Assembly: GCF_018476645.1 (NCBI RefSeq)
Contig: NZ_JAHCTB010000002.1
Location: forward strand, 124,001-188,000
Reading direction: 5' to 3'
Source: Aequorivita echinoideorum
GTDB taxonomy: Bacteria > Bacteroidota > Bacteroidia > Flavobacteriales > Flavobacteriaceae
DNA: 64,000 nt
The notes under the pieces: model-generated
What the model was told of the DNA's origin: nothing
Databases searched by the model: none
What the model saw: only the letters and a program-made list of their open reading frames with translations
Shown: positions 26,245 through 34,617 of the stretch, in pieces
Numbering within the stretch: position 1 is the stretch's first letter
Layout of the letters: each line of letters begins with the position of its first letter
Position numbers and translations under genes: made by a program

Positions 26245-27761
26245 AATTCCCTAAATTTTCTGAAAGAAATTCCTTGCTCACCATCACAATGGGCATTTTA
26301 CTGATTTTCTCAGTTTTTCTTTATTTAAAAACGCTTAAGACCTATAATTTCATTGAAAGTATTTCGCTCTGGGTGCGCAATTATTTTGGGGCTTTTTATC
26401 TATATCTTGGGCTTGGGTGTGTACTACTCCTGCTTGGAATTGCCATTTCTCGCTGGGGAAAAATTAAATTGGGATTGCCTGAAGACAAACCGGATTTTAC
26501 AAGGCTTGAATGGATTGCCATGCTTTACAGCGCGGGAATGGGTGCCGGTATTTTGCTTCGTGCGGTTCAGGAACCTGTTTTTATGCAACAAAATCCGCCA
26601 TTACAAACAGGCATTTCCGAAAATATCATGGCTTTGGAATTTACATTTTATCAATGGGGTTTTACGGCGTGGGCATTTTACACCATATTTGCTTTGGTGG
26701 TAGGTTTAGCACTTTTCCATAAAAGGCTTCCCATAGCTACCAGCAATACTTTTAATTCATTAATAAACGCCGGTACCAAAAATTTTTGGAGTAAAAATTT
26801 ACTACGAATTGTTGATGTACTTGTGATTTTGACCACGGTGTTCGGGCTTGTGGCGGCTGTGGGGCTGGGCGCTTCGCAAATAAAAGGGGGATTGAATCAT
26901 TTATTTGAAGCATCCCTGGATTACAGAATCATTATAGGTTTGGTTATTCTCATCGGAAGTTTTTCTCTGATTTCCGCTTTGAGTGGCGTTGAAAAGGGCA
27001 TTAAAAGAATTTCGACACTCAATATTTATTTTACGGTGGGTCTTCTGTTTTTCGTATTTGTACAAAGCAATATTGGATTGATTCTGAAGCATTTTTTCTT
27101 GGCGCTGTACCAATATATTGTTGAATTTGTACCGATGAGTCTTGCTATTGGAAACTACAATCCGGGTGACGAGTTTTTAACCGATTGGACCTACTATTAT
27201 TGGGCATTTTGGCTTGCTTGGGCACCGTTCACCGGAATTTTCATTGCACGAATTTCCAAAGGGAGAACGCTTCGCGAAATAATAATTGGCGTGCTATTGA
27301 TCCCATCCTTGGGAAGTTTTTTCTGGTTTACCGTTTTTGGTCAATCGGCCTTTGAAATGATTGCACATTGGGGAGCGTACAATGGCGAATTTGATAATGT
27401 TTTTACTTCAATATTTGTTTTTCTTCAAAATTATCCCGCTCAAACATTTATAAATGGTTTGGTTATTCTGCTACTAATTAGCTTCTTAGTTACTTCGGTA
27501 GATTCCGCAATCTTTGTTTTGGGTATGTTCACAGATAATGGCAATCCCAACCCGAGTAAAAAACATCGCTGGCTTTGGGGAATAATATTGACTATTTTTT
27601 CAGTGGGAATTGTACTCTTGGGCCACGCAAAGGAGGAAACCAATGTATTGACAGCAGTTCAAAAATTATTGATAATTACTTCCCTTCCGCTCAGTTTATT
27701 ATTGGTGGCAATTATTGGTATTTGGCTTTTTGACCTGAATACAATTTACAGTAAAAAATAA
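26241..27761 (+). CDS. BCCT-family transporter (betaine/choline/carnitine type)
   Basis: Secondary transporter of 506 residues with twelve predicted membrane helices. Family marks: the Gly-rich first signature MLYSAGMGAGILLRAVQEP, and the Trp-rich signature DWTYYYWAFWLAWAPFTGIF followed by IARISKGRTLREI. It likely imports a quaternary ammonium osmolyte such as glycine betaine; the exact substrate cannot be read by eye. The usual aromatic box near the first signature is partly replaced (LRAVQEP instead of FWGVAEP), so substrate or ion coupling may differ. It begins at TTG 26241, overlapping the SDR gene stop. Confidence 0.87.
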   Translation: MKFPKFSERNSLLTITMGILLIFSVFLYLKTLKTYNFIESISLWVRNYFGAFYLYLGLGCVLLLLGIAISRWGKIKLGLPEDKPDFTRLEWIAMLYSAGMGAGILLRAVQEPVFMQQNPPLQTGISENIMALEFTFYQWGFTAWAFYTIFALVVGLALFHKRLPIATSNTFNSLINAGTKNFWSKNLLRIVDVLVILTTVFGLVAAVGLGASQIKGGLNHLFEASLDYRIIIGLVILIGSFSLISALSGVEKGIKRISTLNIYFTVGLLFFVFVQSNIGLILKHFFLALYQYIVEFVPMSLAIGNYNPGDEFLTDWTYYYWAFWLAWAPFTGIFIARISKGRTLREIIIGVLLIPSLGSFFWFTVFGQSAFEMIAHWGAYNGEFDNVFTSIFVFLQNYPAQTFINGLVILLLISFLVTSVDSAIFVLGMFTDNGNPNPSKKHRWLWGIILTIFSVGIVLLGHAKEETNVLTAVQKLLIITSLPLSLLLVAIIGIWLFDLNTIYSKK

Positions 27762-27771
27762 TTCCTGCACT

Positions 27772-28704
27772 TTATTCTTTCGGAAGGAAGACTTCTGCCA
27801 TCATACAGCGCGCGCTTCCGCCACCGCAGGTTTCGATGGTATGGAGATTGCTACTCAGAATTTTGCAATGTTTTTCAATTGCAGCAACTTGTTGCGTGTT
27901 AAGGCTTTTGTGTGCGGCGGAACTCATAATCAAAAACTTATCATCCGTTCCCTGTAATTGTAGCATATTTCCCGCAAAATGGTGCATTTGCCCTTCGGTT
28001 ATGGTAATTATTTCCTTTCCATCTGCTTTTAGATGGTGCAACACATTTTTCTTTTCCTTCGCATCATCGATGGTATCTAAACAGATAACACAGAAATTTT
28101 CTGCCAGACACATCATTACGTTGGTGTGGTAAATGGGCATCCGCTTGCCGTCCACTGTTTGGTTAGCAATAAAAATTACCGGAGTATATTCAAAATCTTC
28201 ACAGAATTCAATAAAAAGTTCTTCATCAGCCCGGGGAGAAAGTGCACAATAAGCCTTCCGATTTACCCGGTCCATCAAAATGCTTCCTGTACCTTCCAAG
28301 AAAAATCCTTCGTCCTCGGCAGGAGTATAGTCGTAAATGTTATTAATTACAAATCCTTCATTTTCCAAACGGATCAAAATTTCCTCACGCCTTTCACGAC
28401 GGCGATTTTCAGCAAACATTGGGTACAGACCCACATCGCCATTCTCGTGAAAACTTATCCAGTTATTCGGAAAAATGGAATCTGGCGTGTCCAATCTTGA
28501 GTCATCATTTTCAACAATAACATTCACGCCAACCGCGCGAAGTTTTTCAACAAAAGCATCAAACTCTTGTTGCGCTTTTTGATTGATTTCAGCATTTTTT
28601 AAGGATAGGTCTTCTTGAAAATAATTATTGACGGCGGTCTGCTCGTTCATCCGGAAAGCAACCGGCCGAATCATAATAATGGTATTTGTGATCTGTTTTG
28701 CCAA
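27772..28704 (-). CDS. ctlX: Citrulline hydrolase-like amidinotransferase (CtlX type)
   Basis: Guanidino-modifying enzyme of 310 residues. Family motifs: SIFPNNWISF near residue 80, FLEGTGS (about 135), YHTNVMMC (about 195, His of the catalytic set) and ETCGGGSARCMMAEVF at the C-terminus, with the nucleophile Cys in ARCM. This matches the arginine deiminase-related group that includes CtlX, which removes the carbamoyl group from citrulline. It starts at TTG 28704; a -7 element TAAATTTG (minus 28731-28724) gives a leader of about 15 nt. Monocistronic. Confidence 0.85.
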   Translation of the reverse strand: MAKQITNTIIMIRPVAFRMNEQTAVNNYFQEDLSLKNAEINQKAQQEFDAFVEKLRAVGVNVIVENDDSRLDTPDSIFPNNWISFHENGDVGLYPMFAENRRRERREEILIRLENEGFVINNIYDYTPAEDEGFFLEGTGSILMDRVNRKAYCALSPRADEELFIEFCEDFEYTPVIFIANQTVDGKRMPIYHTNVMMCLAENFCVICLDTIDDAKEKKNVLHHLKADGKEIITITEGQMHHFAGNMLQLQGTDDKFLIMSSAAHKSLNTQQVAAIEKHCKILSSNLHTIETCGGGSARCMMAEVFLPKE

Positions 28705-28723
28705 TTCTGAAATATTTGAGCGG

Positions 28724-28731
28724 CAAATTTA
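28724..28731 (-). promoter_or_regulatory. -7 promoter element of ctlX
   Basis: Minus-strand TAAATTTG is an exact TAnnTTTG match, about 20 nt before the TTG start. It supports the TTG start rather than a later Met. Confidence 0.45.
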
Positions 28732-28886
28732 ATAGAAATTCCGTTGGAAATAATACGATTTCAGCGAAGTTATGAGATACGCATCATTGAGATTTTCGAT
28801 TTTATTTAGACTTAATGCAAATTGAATTAATTGGTACCAATTTTGTCTAATGTTCGTTAGAATAACATTAAATTTCGATTAGAATT

Positions 28887-29327
28887 ATGAAAGCAACATT
28901 TTTTCTTATTTTATCACTTTTCCTTTTCAAAAACGCAGCCATTTCACAAAACTGGGAAACAGATTTCGAGATCGCCAAAAAAACCGCTACAGAACAGAAC
29001 AAACCCATAATACTTGTGTTTCAAGGAAGTGATTGGTGTGCACCGTGCATAAAACTGGACAGAGAAATCTGGAGTACTGCCGAATTTGATACGTATTCAA
29101 AAGAGCATTATGTGATGCTTCAGGCAGATTTTCCGAGAAAATCGAAAAACAAATTCTCTGAGGCACAGCAACAACAGAATAACGCACTGGCAGAAAAATA
29201 TAATACGCAAGGTTATTTTCCTTTCGTAGTGATACTGGATAAAAACGGAAACGTCCTTGGCGAGACTGGTTATGAAAAAACTACGGTTTCCAACTATATT
29301 GAAAAACTTAATTCGTTTATAAAATAA
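28887..29327 (+). CDS. Periplasmic thioredoxin-like protein of the ApbE cluster
   Basis: Exported thioredoxin-fold protein of 146 residues. The signal peptide ends NAAISQ (about 20), then GSDWCAPCIKLDREIW carries a CxxC redox pair (about 50-53) with a Pro between the Cys side chains, and YFPFVVILDKNGNV supplies the cis-Pro strand. It resembles the DUF255/thioredoxin_7 group rather than TlpA. It is the first gene of a tight four-gene unit (thioredoxin, ApbE, DUF4266, DUF3570) with spacings of 1, -4 and 3 nt, so it likely keeps a Cys-containing partner reduced, for example the CGC tail of the DUF4266 protein (inference). Confidence 0.88.
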   Translation: MKATFFLILSLFLFKNAAISQNWETDFEIAKKTATEQNKPIILVFQGSDWCAPCIKLDREIWSTAEFDTYSKEHYVMLQADFPRKSKNKFSEAQQQQNNALAEKYNTQGYFPFVVILDKNGNVLGETGYEKTTVSNYIEKLNSFIK

Positions 29328-29328
29328 A

Positions 29329-30312
29329 TTGAAAAGAGCCATTTTTATATGGATTGCCCTGCTGTGCGCTAACCAAATTTTTTCTCAGGAAATTTACAAG
29401 CGTACCCTAAAATTAATGGGCAGTCGTTTTGAAATTACCGTGGTTGCACAAGATTCAACAGCAGCGGAAAGACATATTGACCTTGCCGTTTCGGAAATTA
29501 CCAGAATAGAAAAACTCATTTCTTCTTGGGACAGTGCTTCGGAAACTTCAGAAATAAATAGAAATTCTGGTAAAAAACCCGTAAAAGTAGCTGATGAATT
29601 ATTTCAGCTGATTAAAAGATGTATCGGAATTTCAGAATTGACAGATGGCGCATTTGATATCAGCTTTGCATCTATGGACAAAATCTGGAAGTTTGATGGC
29701 ACAATGACCGAGATGCCTTCGAACGAAGCCATAAAGAAGTCCGTAGAAAAAGTAGGATATAAAAATATAGTGCTGAATGAGGAAGAAAAAACGGTTTTTT
29801 TGAAACTCGAGGGTATGAAAATAGGTTTTGGGGCTATTGGCAAGGGTTACGCTGCAGATATGGCTAAAGAACTTTTGATTAAAAAAGGGGTAATGGGTGG
29901 AATTATCAATGCCTCGGGAGATATGAATACCTGGGGCGAGCAACCCAATGGTAGCAAATGGAAGGTGGCCATTACAAACCCGATGGATAAAAATAAGGCT
30001 TTTGCCCTTTTGCCCATAGATAACAGTGCAGTTGTCACTAGCGGTAATTATGAAAAATATGTAAAATTTGACGGTGTGCGTTACACACATATTATTGACC
30101 CACGAACAGGATTTCCCGCTACCGGAATCATAAGTGCTACTGTATTTGCGCCAAAGGCTGAAATTGCTGATGCTCTGGCCACTTCTGTATTTGTAATGGG
30201 AGTAGAAACAGGACTCAATTTCATAAACCAGTTGCCAAAAATTGAATGCATTTTAATTGCCGAGGATGGCAAGTTATATTCTTCAGATAATATTCAATTA
30301 GATACCAAATGA
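29329..30312 (+). CDS. apbE: FAD:protein FMN transferase
   Basis: Periplasmic ApbE of 327 residues. It attaches FMN from FAD covalently to a Thr/Ser in target proteins. The signal peptide ends IFSQ (about 20). Family motifs: LMGSRFEITV, SSWDSASETSEINRNSG, IGFGAIGKGYAADMAKELL, INASGDMNTWG, TSGNYEKY and HIIDPRTGFPA, followed by SATVFAPKAEIADALATSVF, which together form the Mg2+ and FAD site. The start is TTG 29329, one base after the thioredoxin stop. No separate FMN_bind target gene lies beside it; the likely target is discussed under the DUF3570 gene. Confidence 0.95.
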   Translation: MKRAIFIWIALLCANQIFSQEIYKRTLKLMGSRFEITVVAQDSTAAERHIDLAVSEITRIEKLISSWDSASETSEINRNSGKKPVKVADELFQLIKRCIGISELTDGAFDISFASMDKIWKFDGTMTEMPSNEAIKKSVEKVGYKNIVLNEEEKTVFLKLEGMKIGFGAIGKGYAADMAKELLIKKGVMGGIINASGDMNTWGEQPNGSKWKVAITNPMDKNKAFALLPIDNSAVVTSGNYEKYVKFDGVRYTHIIDPRTGFPATGIISATVFAPKAEIADALATSVFVMGVETGLNFINQLPKIECILIAEDGKLYSSDNIQLDTK

Positions 30313-30524
30313 TGAGAAAGCTGTCAACAATTACATCACTTTTTTTATTCTTTTTCACCTCTTGCACGGCTGTAAAGGAATATGAAAAAGTAAATATTAA
30401 TGACCCAGATATGGTCTTGGCCGAGAAGCCATTGAAACGATTTGAAACAAATGCGCAAGCCTATAGGGAGTCTGCATCTGGTGCTAATGGAGGAAAAACT
30501 GGCGGCGGTTGCGGCTGCAATTAA
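30309..30524 (+). CDS. DUF4266 lipoprotein with Gly/Cys tail
   Basis: Lipoprotein of 71 residues. Lipobox TSC (Cys19), a short polar middle containing VNINDPDMVLAEKPLKRFET, then a Gly-rich end TGGGCGCN. This layout is diagnostic of DUF4266 proteins, which accompany DUF3570 and ApbE. The two C-terminal Cys separated by Gly could form a redox or metal site. The segment SASGAN before the tail resembles an ApbE target motif but has Asn where the flavinylated Thr/Ser should be. ATG 30309 overlaps the ApbE stop by 4 nt. Confidence 0.88.
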   Translation: MMRKLSTITSLFLFFFTSCTAVKEYEKVNINDPDMVLAEKPLKRFETNAQAYRESASGANGGKTGGGCGCN

Positions 30525-30527
30525 TCT

Positions 30528-31763
30528 ATGAGAACGATACTATTTGTATTGGTGGGATTATATACTTGGGCCGGACTAGCTCAAGATTCCACTGCGACCT
30601 ACAAAAAAAGGGTTTTGGAAGCTGCCGAAATTGACATACTGGCAAGCTATTATTCCCAGGATGGTGACAACGCTGCCGTTACGGGTGGATTAGGAACAGA
30701 AAAACTTACTGAATTTTCACCCACAATTGTTGTCTCCGTACCATTAAATGCTGATGATGTGTTGACGGTTGATGCCGGCGTTTCAGCATATACATCGGCC
30801 TCATCAAGCAATATAGATCCTTTTGATGGTGGCGAAAATGCAGATCCCTTTGTGGCTTCTTCGGGAGCCTCTTCCAGTGACCTTTGGGCGGGCGGAAGTA
30901 TAAATTATGCACACAGCAGTGATGACCGAAATGAAATATGGGGCGCCAAAGCTTCCATCTCTTCTGAATATGATTATTTTTCTGTAGGTTTTGGCGGAAG
31001 TTACACCAGACTTTTCAATGAGAAAAACACCGAAGTAAGCGTAAATGTCAATGTATATCTGGATACTTGGAAATTGATTTATCCCATTGAATTCCGGGAT
31101 GTTCCTACCTTTGAAGAGTTAGACCAAAAGAATAGAAATTCATATTCTTTGGGTTTTGGATTTTCACAAATACTTTCTAAAAGACTTCAAGGCTCCATGT
31201 CTGTTGACCTTGTCCAGCAACAAGGATTGCTTTCAACACCGTTTCAACGCGTTTACTTCAGCGATTTACCAAATAGATTTAGGGAGAATTTTCAATTGGG
31301 TGATGATATAGAGAGACTTCCGGATAACAGATTTAAGACGGCAATTGGAGGTAGATTAAATTATTTTATAAATGAAACCTTTATAGTCCGCACTTTTTAT
31401 CGTTATTATTTTGATGACTGGGGAATATCATCCCACACAGCTAGTATTGAAATACCTATAAAAATTTCGGATAGATTTACCGTTTATCCCAATTATCGAT
31501 TTTACAATCAAACGGCTTCAGATTATTTTGCGCCATTTGAGACGCATCTTTCTTCGGAAGAATTTTACACTTCAGATTTTGATTTAAGTGAATTCTCAGC
31601 AAACCAATATGGTCTTGGAATATCCTATACAGATATTTTTACGAAATTCCATCTCGGCAAATATGGTCTAAAAAGTGTTGATGTAACTTTGAATAGATAT
31701 CAGAGAAATACGGGACTTAATTACATGCTCTTTTCAGCAGGATTAAAATTCGTACAATATTGA
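30528..31763 (+). CDS. DUF3570 outer-membrane beta-barrel protein, possible flavinylation target
   Basis: Protein of 411 residues: signal peptide ending GLAQ, then strand-rich repeats of a predicted outer-membrane barrel with alternating polar/hydrophobic residues, ending in LKFVQY. DUF3570 family by its start (ILASYYSQDGDNAAVTGGLG) and its position after DUF4266. A loop at residues 106-118 (DPFVASSGASSSD) holds SGAS (112-115; bases 30861-30872), which fits the ApbE acceptor pattern [ST]GA[ST] preceded by an Asp. Covalent FMN on this protein would explain the apbE gene two places upstream; this is inference. Confidence 0.85.
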   Translation: MRTILFVLVGLYTWAGLAQDSTATYKKRVLEAAEIDILASYYSQDGDNAAVTGGLGTEKLTEFSPTIVVSVPLNADDVLTVDAGVSAYTSASSSNIDPFDGGENADPFVASSGASSSDLWAGGSINYAHSSDDRNEIWGAKASISSEYDYFSVGFGGSYTRLFNEKNTEVSVNVNVYLDTWKLIYPIEFRDVPTFEELDQKNRNSYSLGFGFSQILSKRLQGSMSVDLVQQQGLLSTPFQRVYFSDLPNRFRENFQLGDDIERLPDNRFKTAIGGRLNYFINETFIVRTFYRYYFDDWGISSHTASIEIPIKISDRFTVYPNYRFYNQTASDYFAPFETHLSSEEFYTSDFDLSEFSANQYGLGISYTDIFTKFHLGKYGLKSVDVTLNRYQRNTGLNYMLFSAGLKFVQY

Positions 31764-31764
31764 T

Positions 31765-32142
31765 TTAAGCACTCATTGCATCTTCAAAATCGTCCGTTTT
31801 AGTACTGAATTGGAACAACATTTTTTTGTAAAATTTATGTTGAAGGTTTCCATTTTCCAAACAGCCTTTCAAAGTTTCCTCTAGATTATTATAGGAAACT
31901 TCTTCCGATATCGCTTCGTTTAAATCGTACAAACGTATGGGATCTGCGGTTATAGGTTTTGAATTCGAAAGAAGTATCGTAGAATTGGAGTAATCAATAT
32001 TGACATCAATTACATTGAAGTAAAATTTTAAAAATTGTTTGTGAAAATCCCTGTATTTCTGCGAAGGCTCTGTATTGAATTCGCAACTGCGCGAGATAAG
32101 CCCACGCATTTTTTCCTGAATTATTTTCTCTTCATTATCCAT
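31765..32142 (-). CDS. Hypothetical cytoplasmic protein
   Basis: Protein of 125 residues from ATG 32142; a GTG two codons upstream is possible. No signal peptide or membrane helix. Mixed helix and strand (FHKQFLKFYFNVIDVNIDYS, DPIRLYDLNEAISEEVSYNN). No motif recognised. It converges with the DUF3570 gene (1 bp apart) and lies on the strand of the rhodanese cluster, about 120 bp downstream of it. Confidence 0.6.
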   Translation of the reverse strand: MDNEEKIIQEKMRGLISRSCEFNTEPSQKYRDFHKQFLKFYFNVIDVNIDYSNSTILLSNSKPITADPIRLYDLNEAISEEVSYNNLEETLKGCLENGNLQHKFYKKMLFQFSTKTDDFEDAMSA

Positions 32143-32264
32143 AACCACATTTTAAGCACATGGAATTTACAAAGAGATTTTTATTTCCGAAATGGATTAA
32201 AGCACTTTAGCTTTGATTTAACCACATATAAATCAATTCGTTAAAAATATTATGACTGAAAATC

Positions 32265-32666
32265 TTAATTTTCTGTTTCCAGTCCTTGGCTCTTCCAATT
32301 TGTATAGCCGCCATCAATATCATAGATTTCAGTGAAGCCCATTTCCTTTAGGATAATTGCCGCTTTCGCACTTCTACCTCCGCTTTTGCAGTATACGTAT
32401 ACTGGTTTATTTTTATCCAGAAGCGCAGCCTTCTCCCTAAAATCCGAATCGGTTACACATACATTTTGTGCCTTTCCCAAATGGCCGTCTTTGTATTCAT
32501 CTACCGTCCTTACATCAATTAACTGTATATCGTCAGTATTGTAAACGGCATTATAAACTTCCTGAGGCGAAATTTTTCTGATTTCAGCATTTTGGGATTT
32601 ATCCTTACAGCCGATCAAAATGAAAAATAGAAAAAGAATTATGTAGATGGGATTTTTCAAAATCAT
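32265..32666 (-). CDS. Rhodanese-like lipoprotein
   Basis: Lipoprotein of 133 residues: lipobox ILIGC (Cys20), then one rhodanese domain (about 33-130) with VRTVDEYKDGHLGKAQNV and the active-site loop YVYCKSGGRSAKA, whose Cys carries the persulfide. The C-terminus keeps DIDGGYTNWKSQG. It is therefore a periplasm- or surface-facing sulfurtransferase. It overlaps the preceding rhodanese gene by 4 nt, so the two are translated from one message. Confidence 0.92.
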   Translation of the reverse strand: MILKNPIYIILFLFFILIGCKDKSQNAEIRKISPQEVYNAVYNTDDIQLIDVRTVDEYKDGHLGKAQNVCVTDSDFREKAALLDKNKPVYVYCKSGGRSAKAAIILKEMGFTEIYDIDGGYTNWKSQGLETEN

Positions 32667-32974
32667 TTTGTTTTTTCACCATCCCATTCCATAAAACCAC
32701 CTTCTAAATTATAGGTGTTTTTTATTCCCAAAGAATTAAATATAGCGCACGCCTGTGAGCTTCTTGCCCCTGAACGGCAGTATACGTAATAGTTTTTTGA
32801 AGTGTCCAACTGGTGTGCGGTTTCCATAAATTCATTTGGGTTCCGTATGTCCATTTGTTTGGCTCCAGGAATAAAACCCTCCTCCAGTTCTTCATCACTG
32901 CGCACATCTATAATCATAGCGTTGGCATCTTCCGCCAGTTTTTCGCGCCACTCTTTTTGAGATAAATCTTCCAT
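32663..32974 (-). CDS. Cytoplasmic single-domain rhodanese
   Basis: Protein of 103 residues starting MEDLSQKEWREKLAED, a typical opening for flavobacterial rhodaneses. Active-site loop YVYCRSGARSSQA and end NLEGGFMEWDG. No signal peptide, so it is the cytoplasmic counterpart of the lipoprotein rhodanese that follows. Longer starts (33013 or 33034) are in frame, but 33034 lies inside the terminator stem of the upstream gene and ATG 32974 fits the family better. Confidence 0.88.
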   Translation of the reverse strand: MEDLSQKEWREKLAEDANAMIIDVRSDEELEEGFIPGAKQMDIRNPNEFMETAHQLDTSKNYYVYCRSGARSSQACAIFNSLGIKNTYNLEGGFMEWDGEKTK

Positions 32975-33013
32975 TGTAAAATTTTCTGTAAAAGTAACTA
33001 ATTGATAATTCAT

Positions 33014-33058
33014 AAAATAAAAAACCGAAACCAACTTTACATCGTCGATTTCGGTTTA
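33014..33058 (-). terminator. Intrinsic terminator after the redoxin gene
   Basis: Inverted repeat AAACCGAAA (33022-33030) / TTTCGGTTT (33049-33057) with an 18-nt loop. On the minus strand it is followed by TTTTTATTTT. It separates the two thioredoxin-like genes from the rhodanese pair. Confidence 0.75.
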
Positions 33059-33077
33059 ATATATTTCCAAAAGTTAG

Positions 33078-33773
33078 CTATTGCTTCACAGAGCAACCAA
33101 TAGCTTTTGTTTCTTTAACCGATACTTCTTTTCCTGCCAATAACTCATTTACGGCATTCGCCAAAAAACGATCCTTTACTTCGGCACCGTTTCGAACATT
33201 ATCATCAATGGCACCAATGTATTTTACAATATTTTTACCATTATCTTTTTGAAGTAAATAAACGTGCGGAGTTTTGGTAGCGCCATATTTTGCGTACACA
33301 GTCTGGTTTTCATCGTATAAATATGGAAATGTAAACCCGGCCTCTTTAGCTTTTGCCTGCATCAACTCGTACGTATCATCCGGCTGGACTTCGGGATTAT
33401 TGGGGTTTATAGCGATCACGGGATACCCTTTGGGTTTAAATTCCTTATCCAAATCCACAATCCGCTGCTCGCTTGCAACGGCAAACGGGCAAGTGTTGCA
33501 GGTAAAAATTACAATATATCCTTTCGCGTCTCCGTAATCTGATAGCGACACCATCTTCCCATTCACATCTTTCAATTTGAAATCTGTGGCCTCATCGCCT
33601 ATGGAATAGCCCGTTGCTGCCGTCTCGGTCGGCATTTCAACAAATTCAGGTTGCACGGTTTCGTTAATTGCAAATTCCTCACTTTTGTCAGTTGGTTCAT
33701 TTTTGCAGCTGTTCAGCGTCAAAATTCCAATAGCGGCAAATGCCAACGTGCCTATAATTTTTCTCATTTTCAT
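33078..33773 (-). CDS. Thioredoxin/AhpC-TSA-fold lipoprotein
   Basis: Lipoprotein of 231 residues: lipobox LNSC (Cys23), a flexible linker to about 55, then a redoxin domain with GDEATDFKLKDVNGKMVSLS, the active site FTCNTCPFA (CxxC, about 95-98) and KTPHVYLLQ (cis-Pro). Such TSA-like proteins act as thiol reductants or peroxidases in the periplasm. It follows the TlpA-like gene by only 3 nt. The final Cys in AIGCSVKQ is unusual for the family and could act as a resolving thiol (speculative). Confidence 0.88.
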   Translation of the reverse strand: MKMRKIIGTLAFAAIGILTLNSCKNEPTDKSEEFAINETVQPEFVEMPTETAATGYSIGDEATDFKLKDVNGKMVSLSDYGDAKGYIVIFTCNTCPFAVASEQRIVDLDKEFKPKGYPVIAINPNNPEVQPDDTYELMQAKAKEAGFTFPYLYDENQTVYAKYGATKTPHVYLLQKDNGKNIVKYIGAIDDNVRNGAEVKDRFLANAVNELLAGKEVSVKETKAIGCSVKQ

Positions 33774-33776
33774 AAT

Positions 33777-34340
33777 TTATTTCTTTATAAATGTTTTCAG
33801 TTCTGTTTCAAGTTCTTCAAATGTAAACGATTGTTCGTAGAATTTTCGTGCGTCATTTTTATAAATAATTGTCGCGGGAATTGCACCGCTCCATTGCGTC
33901 GAAACTTTTGGAATCCAACTGTTCGCATCTGCATCGTCCAGTAAAACTACTTCAGATTTAATATTGTTTTTATTGATAAAAGGAATTACTTGGCTGTCGA
34001 TTTTATCTGGAAAATCGAGGCTGACCAAAAGAATTTTCACTCTTTTATCCGCATATTCCGAAGCAATTTTTTCAAAGGCTGGAAGTTCCTTAATACAAGG
34101 CTTGCACCACGTGGCCCAAAAATTTATAACGTAAATGGAATCGTTGTTTTTCTGAAAATATTTCTTCTGAAGTTGTTCAAAATTCAAGGAAACCACTTTT
34201 TTTGAAATGAAACTTTCGTCATTATTTTGAAGATTTTTCATCGCAACTTCAGAAGTTTCAAGATTCATTTTTGCTTCAGATTTATTATCTGCGCAGCTTT
34301 GAAATAGCAAAATAAAAAGAATAATCGGGAGTAATTTCAT
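33777..34340 (-). CDS. TlpA-like thioredoxin lipoprotein
   Basis: Lipoprotein of 187 residues: lipobox FQSC (Cys16), linker, then a TlpA/ResA-type thioredoxin domain with FWATWCKPCIKELPAFEKIA (CxxC about 75-78) and SGAIPATIIYKND containing the cis-Pro. This type reduces disulfides in cytochrome maturation or supports other exported thiol proteins. It is the first gene of a minus-strand redox pair; its promoter lies in the divergent region shared with the trp operon. Confidence 0.9.
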   Translation of the reverse strand: MKLLPIILFILLFQSCADNKSEAKMNLETSEVAMKNLQNNDESFISKKVVSLNFEQLQKKYFQKNNDSIYVINFWATWCKPCIKELPAFEKIASEYADKRVKILLVSLDFPDKIDSQVIPFINKNNIKSEVVLLDDADANSWIPKVSTQWSGAIPATIIYKNDARKFYEQSFTFEELETELKTFIKK

Positions 34341-34438
34341 CCGCCAAAAATATTGAAAACCAATTCATTTAAAATGAAATTAACTTTTGATTAATACGTC
34401 TAACACATTCCAAATCCTTAAATTTTTCAGTACAAAAC

Positions 34439-34467
34439 TTTGTTTATTCAAAATTATCCTATCTTTG
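34439..34467 (+). promoter_or_regulatory. trp operon promoter
   Basis: TTTG (34439-34442), 17-bp spacer, TATCTTTG (34460-34467), an excellent Bacteroidota sigma-A match. The expected transcript starts at about 34473, a few bases before the leader peptide ATG at 34479. Confidence 0.75.
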
Positions 34468-34478
34468 AACCCGATTAA

Positions 34479-34535
34479 ATGAACAGATTTACACAAAATA
34501 CTTGGTGGTGGAAAACCTTACGGAAGAACTCGTGA
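34479..34535 (+). CDS. trpL: trp leader peptide with three consecutive Trp codons
   Basis: An 18-codon frame MNRFTQNTWWWKTLRKNS followed by TGA. The three tandem TGG codons, its place between the trp promoter and trpE, and the intrinsic terminator 34 nt downstream identify it as the leader peptide of a ribosome-mediated attenuator that senses charged tRNA-Trp. Confidence 0.9.
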   Translation: MNRFTQNTWWWKTLRKNS

Positions 34536-34565
34536 GCGAAACACCTATGGTATAAAAAATATACG

Positions 34566-34598
34566 AAAAGGCTTGTCAATCACGACAAGCCTTTTTTT
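34566..34598 (+). terminator. trp attenuator terminator
   Basis: Perfect stem AGGCTTGTC (34569-34577) / GACAAGCCT (34584-34592), 6-nt loop, then seven T. It lies between the Trp-rich leader peptide and trpE. I could not find a convincing competing antiterminator by eye. Confidence 0.88.
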
Positions 34599-34617
34599 AT
34601 TCAACATTTTTAAATTG

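Noticed and set aside
34573-34617. TTG start upstream for trpE
   Set aside because: The codon is inside the attenuator stem and the extra 15 residues are hydrophobic and unlike TrpE N-termini.
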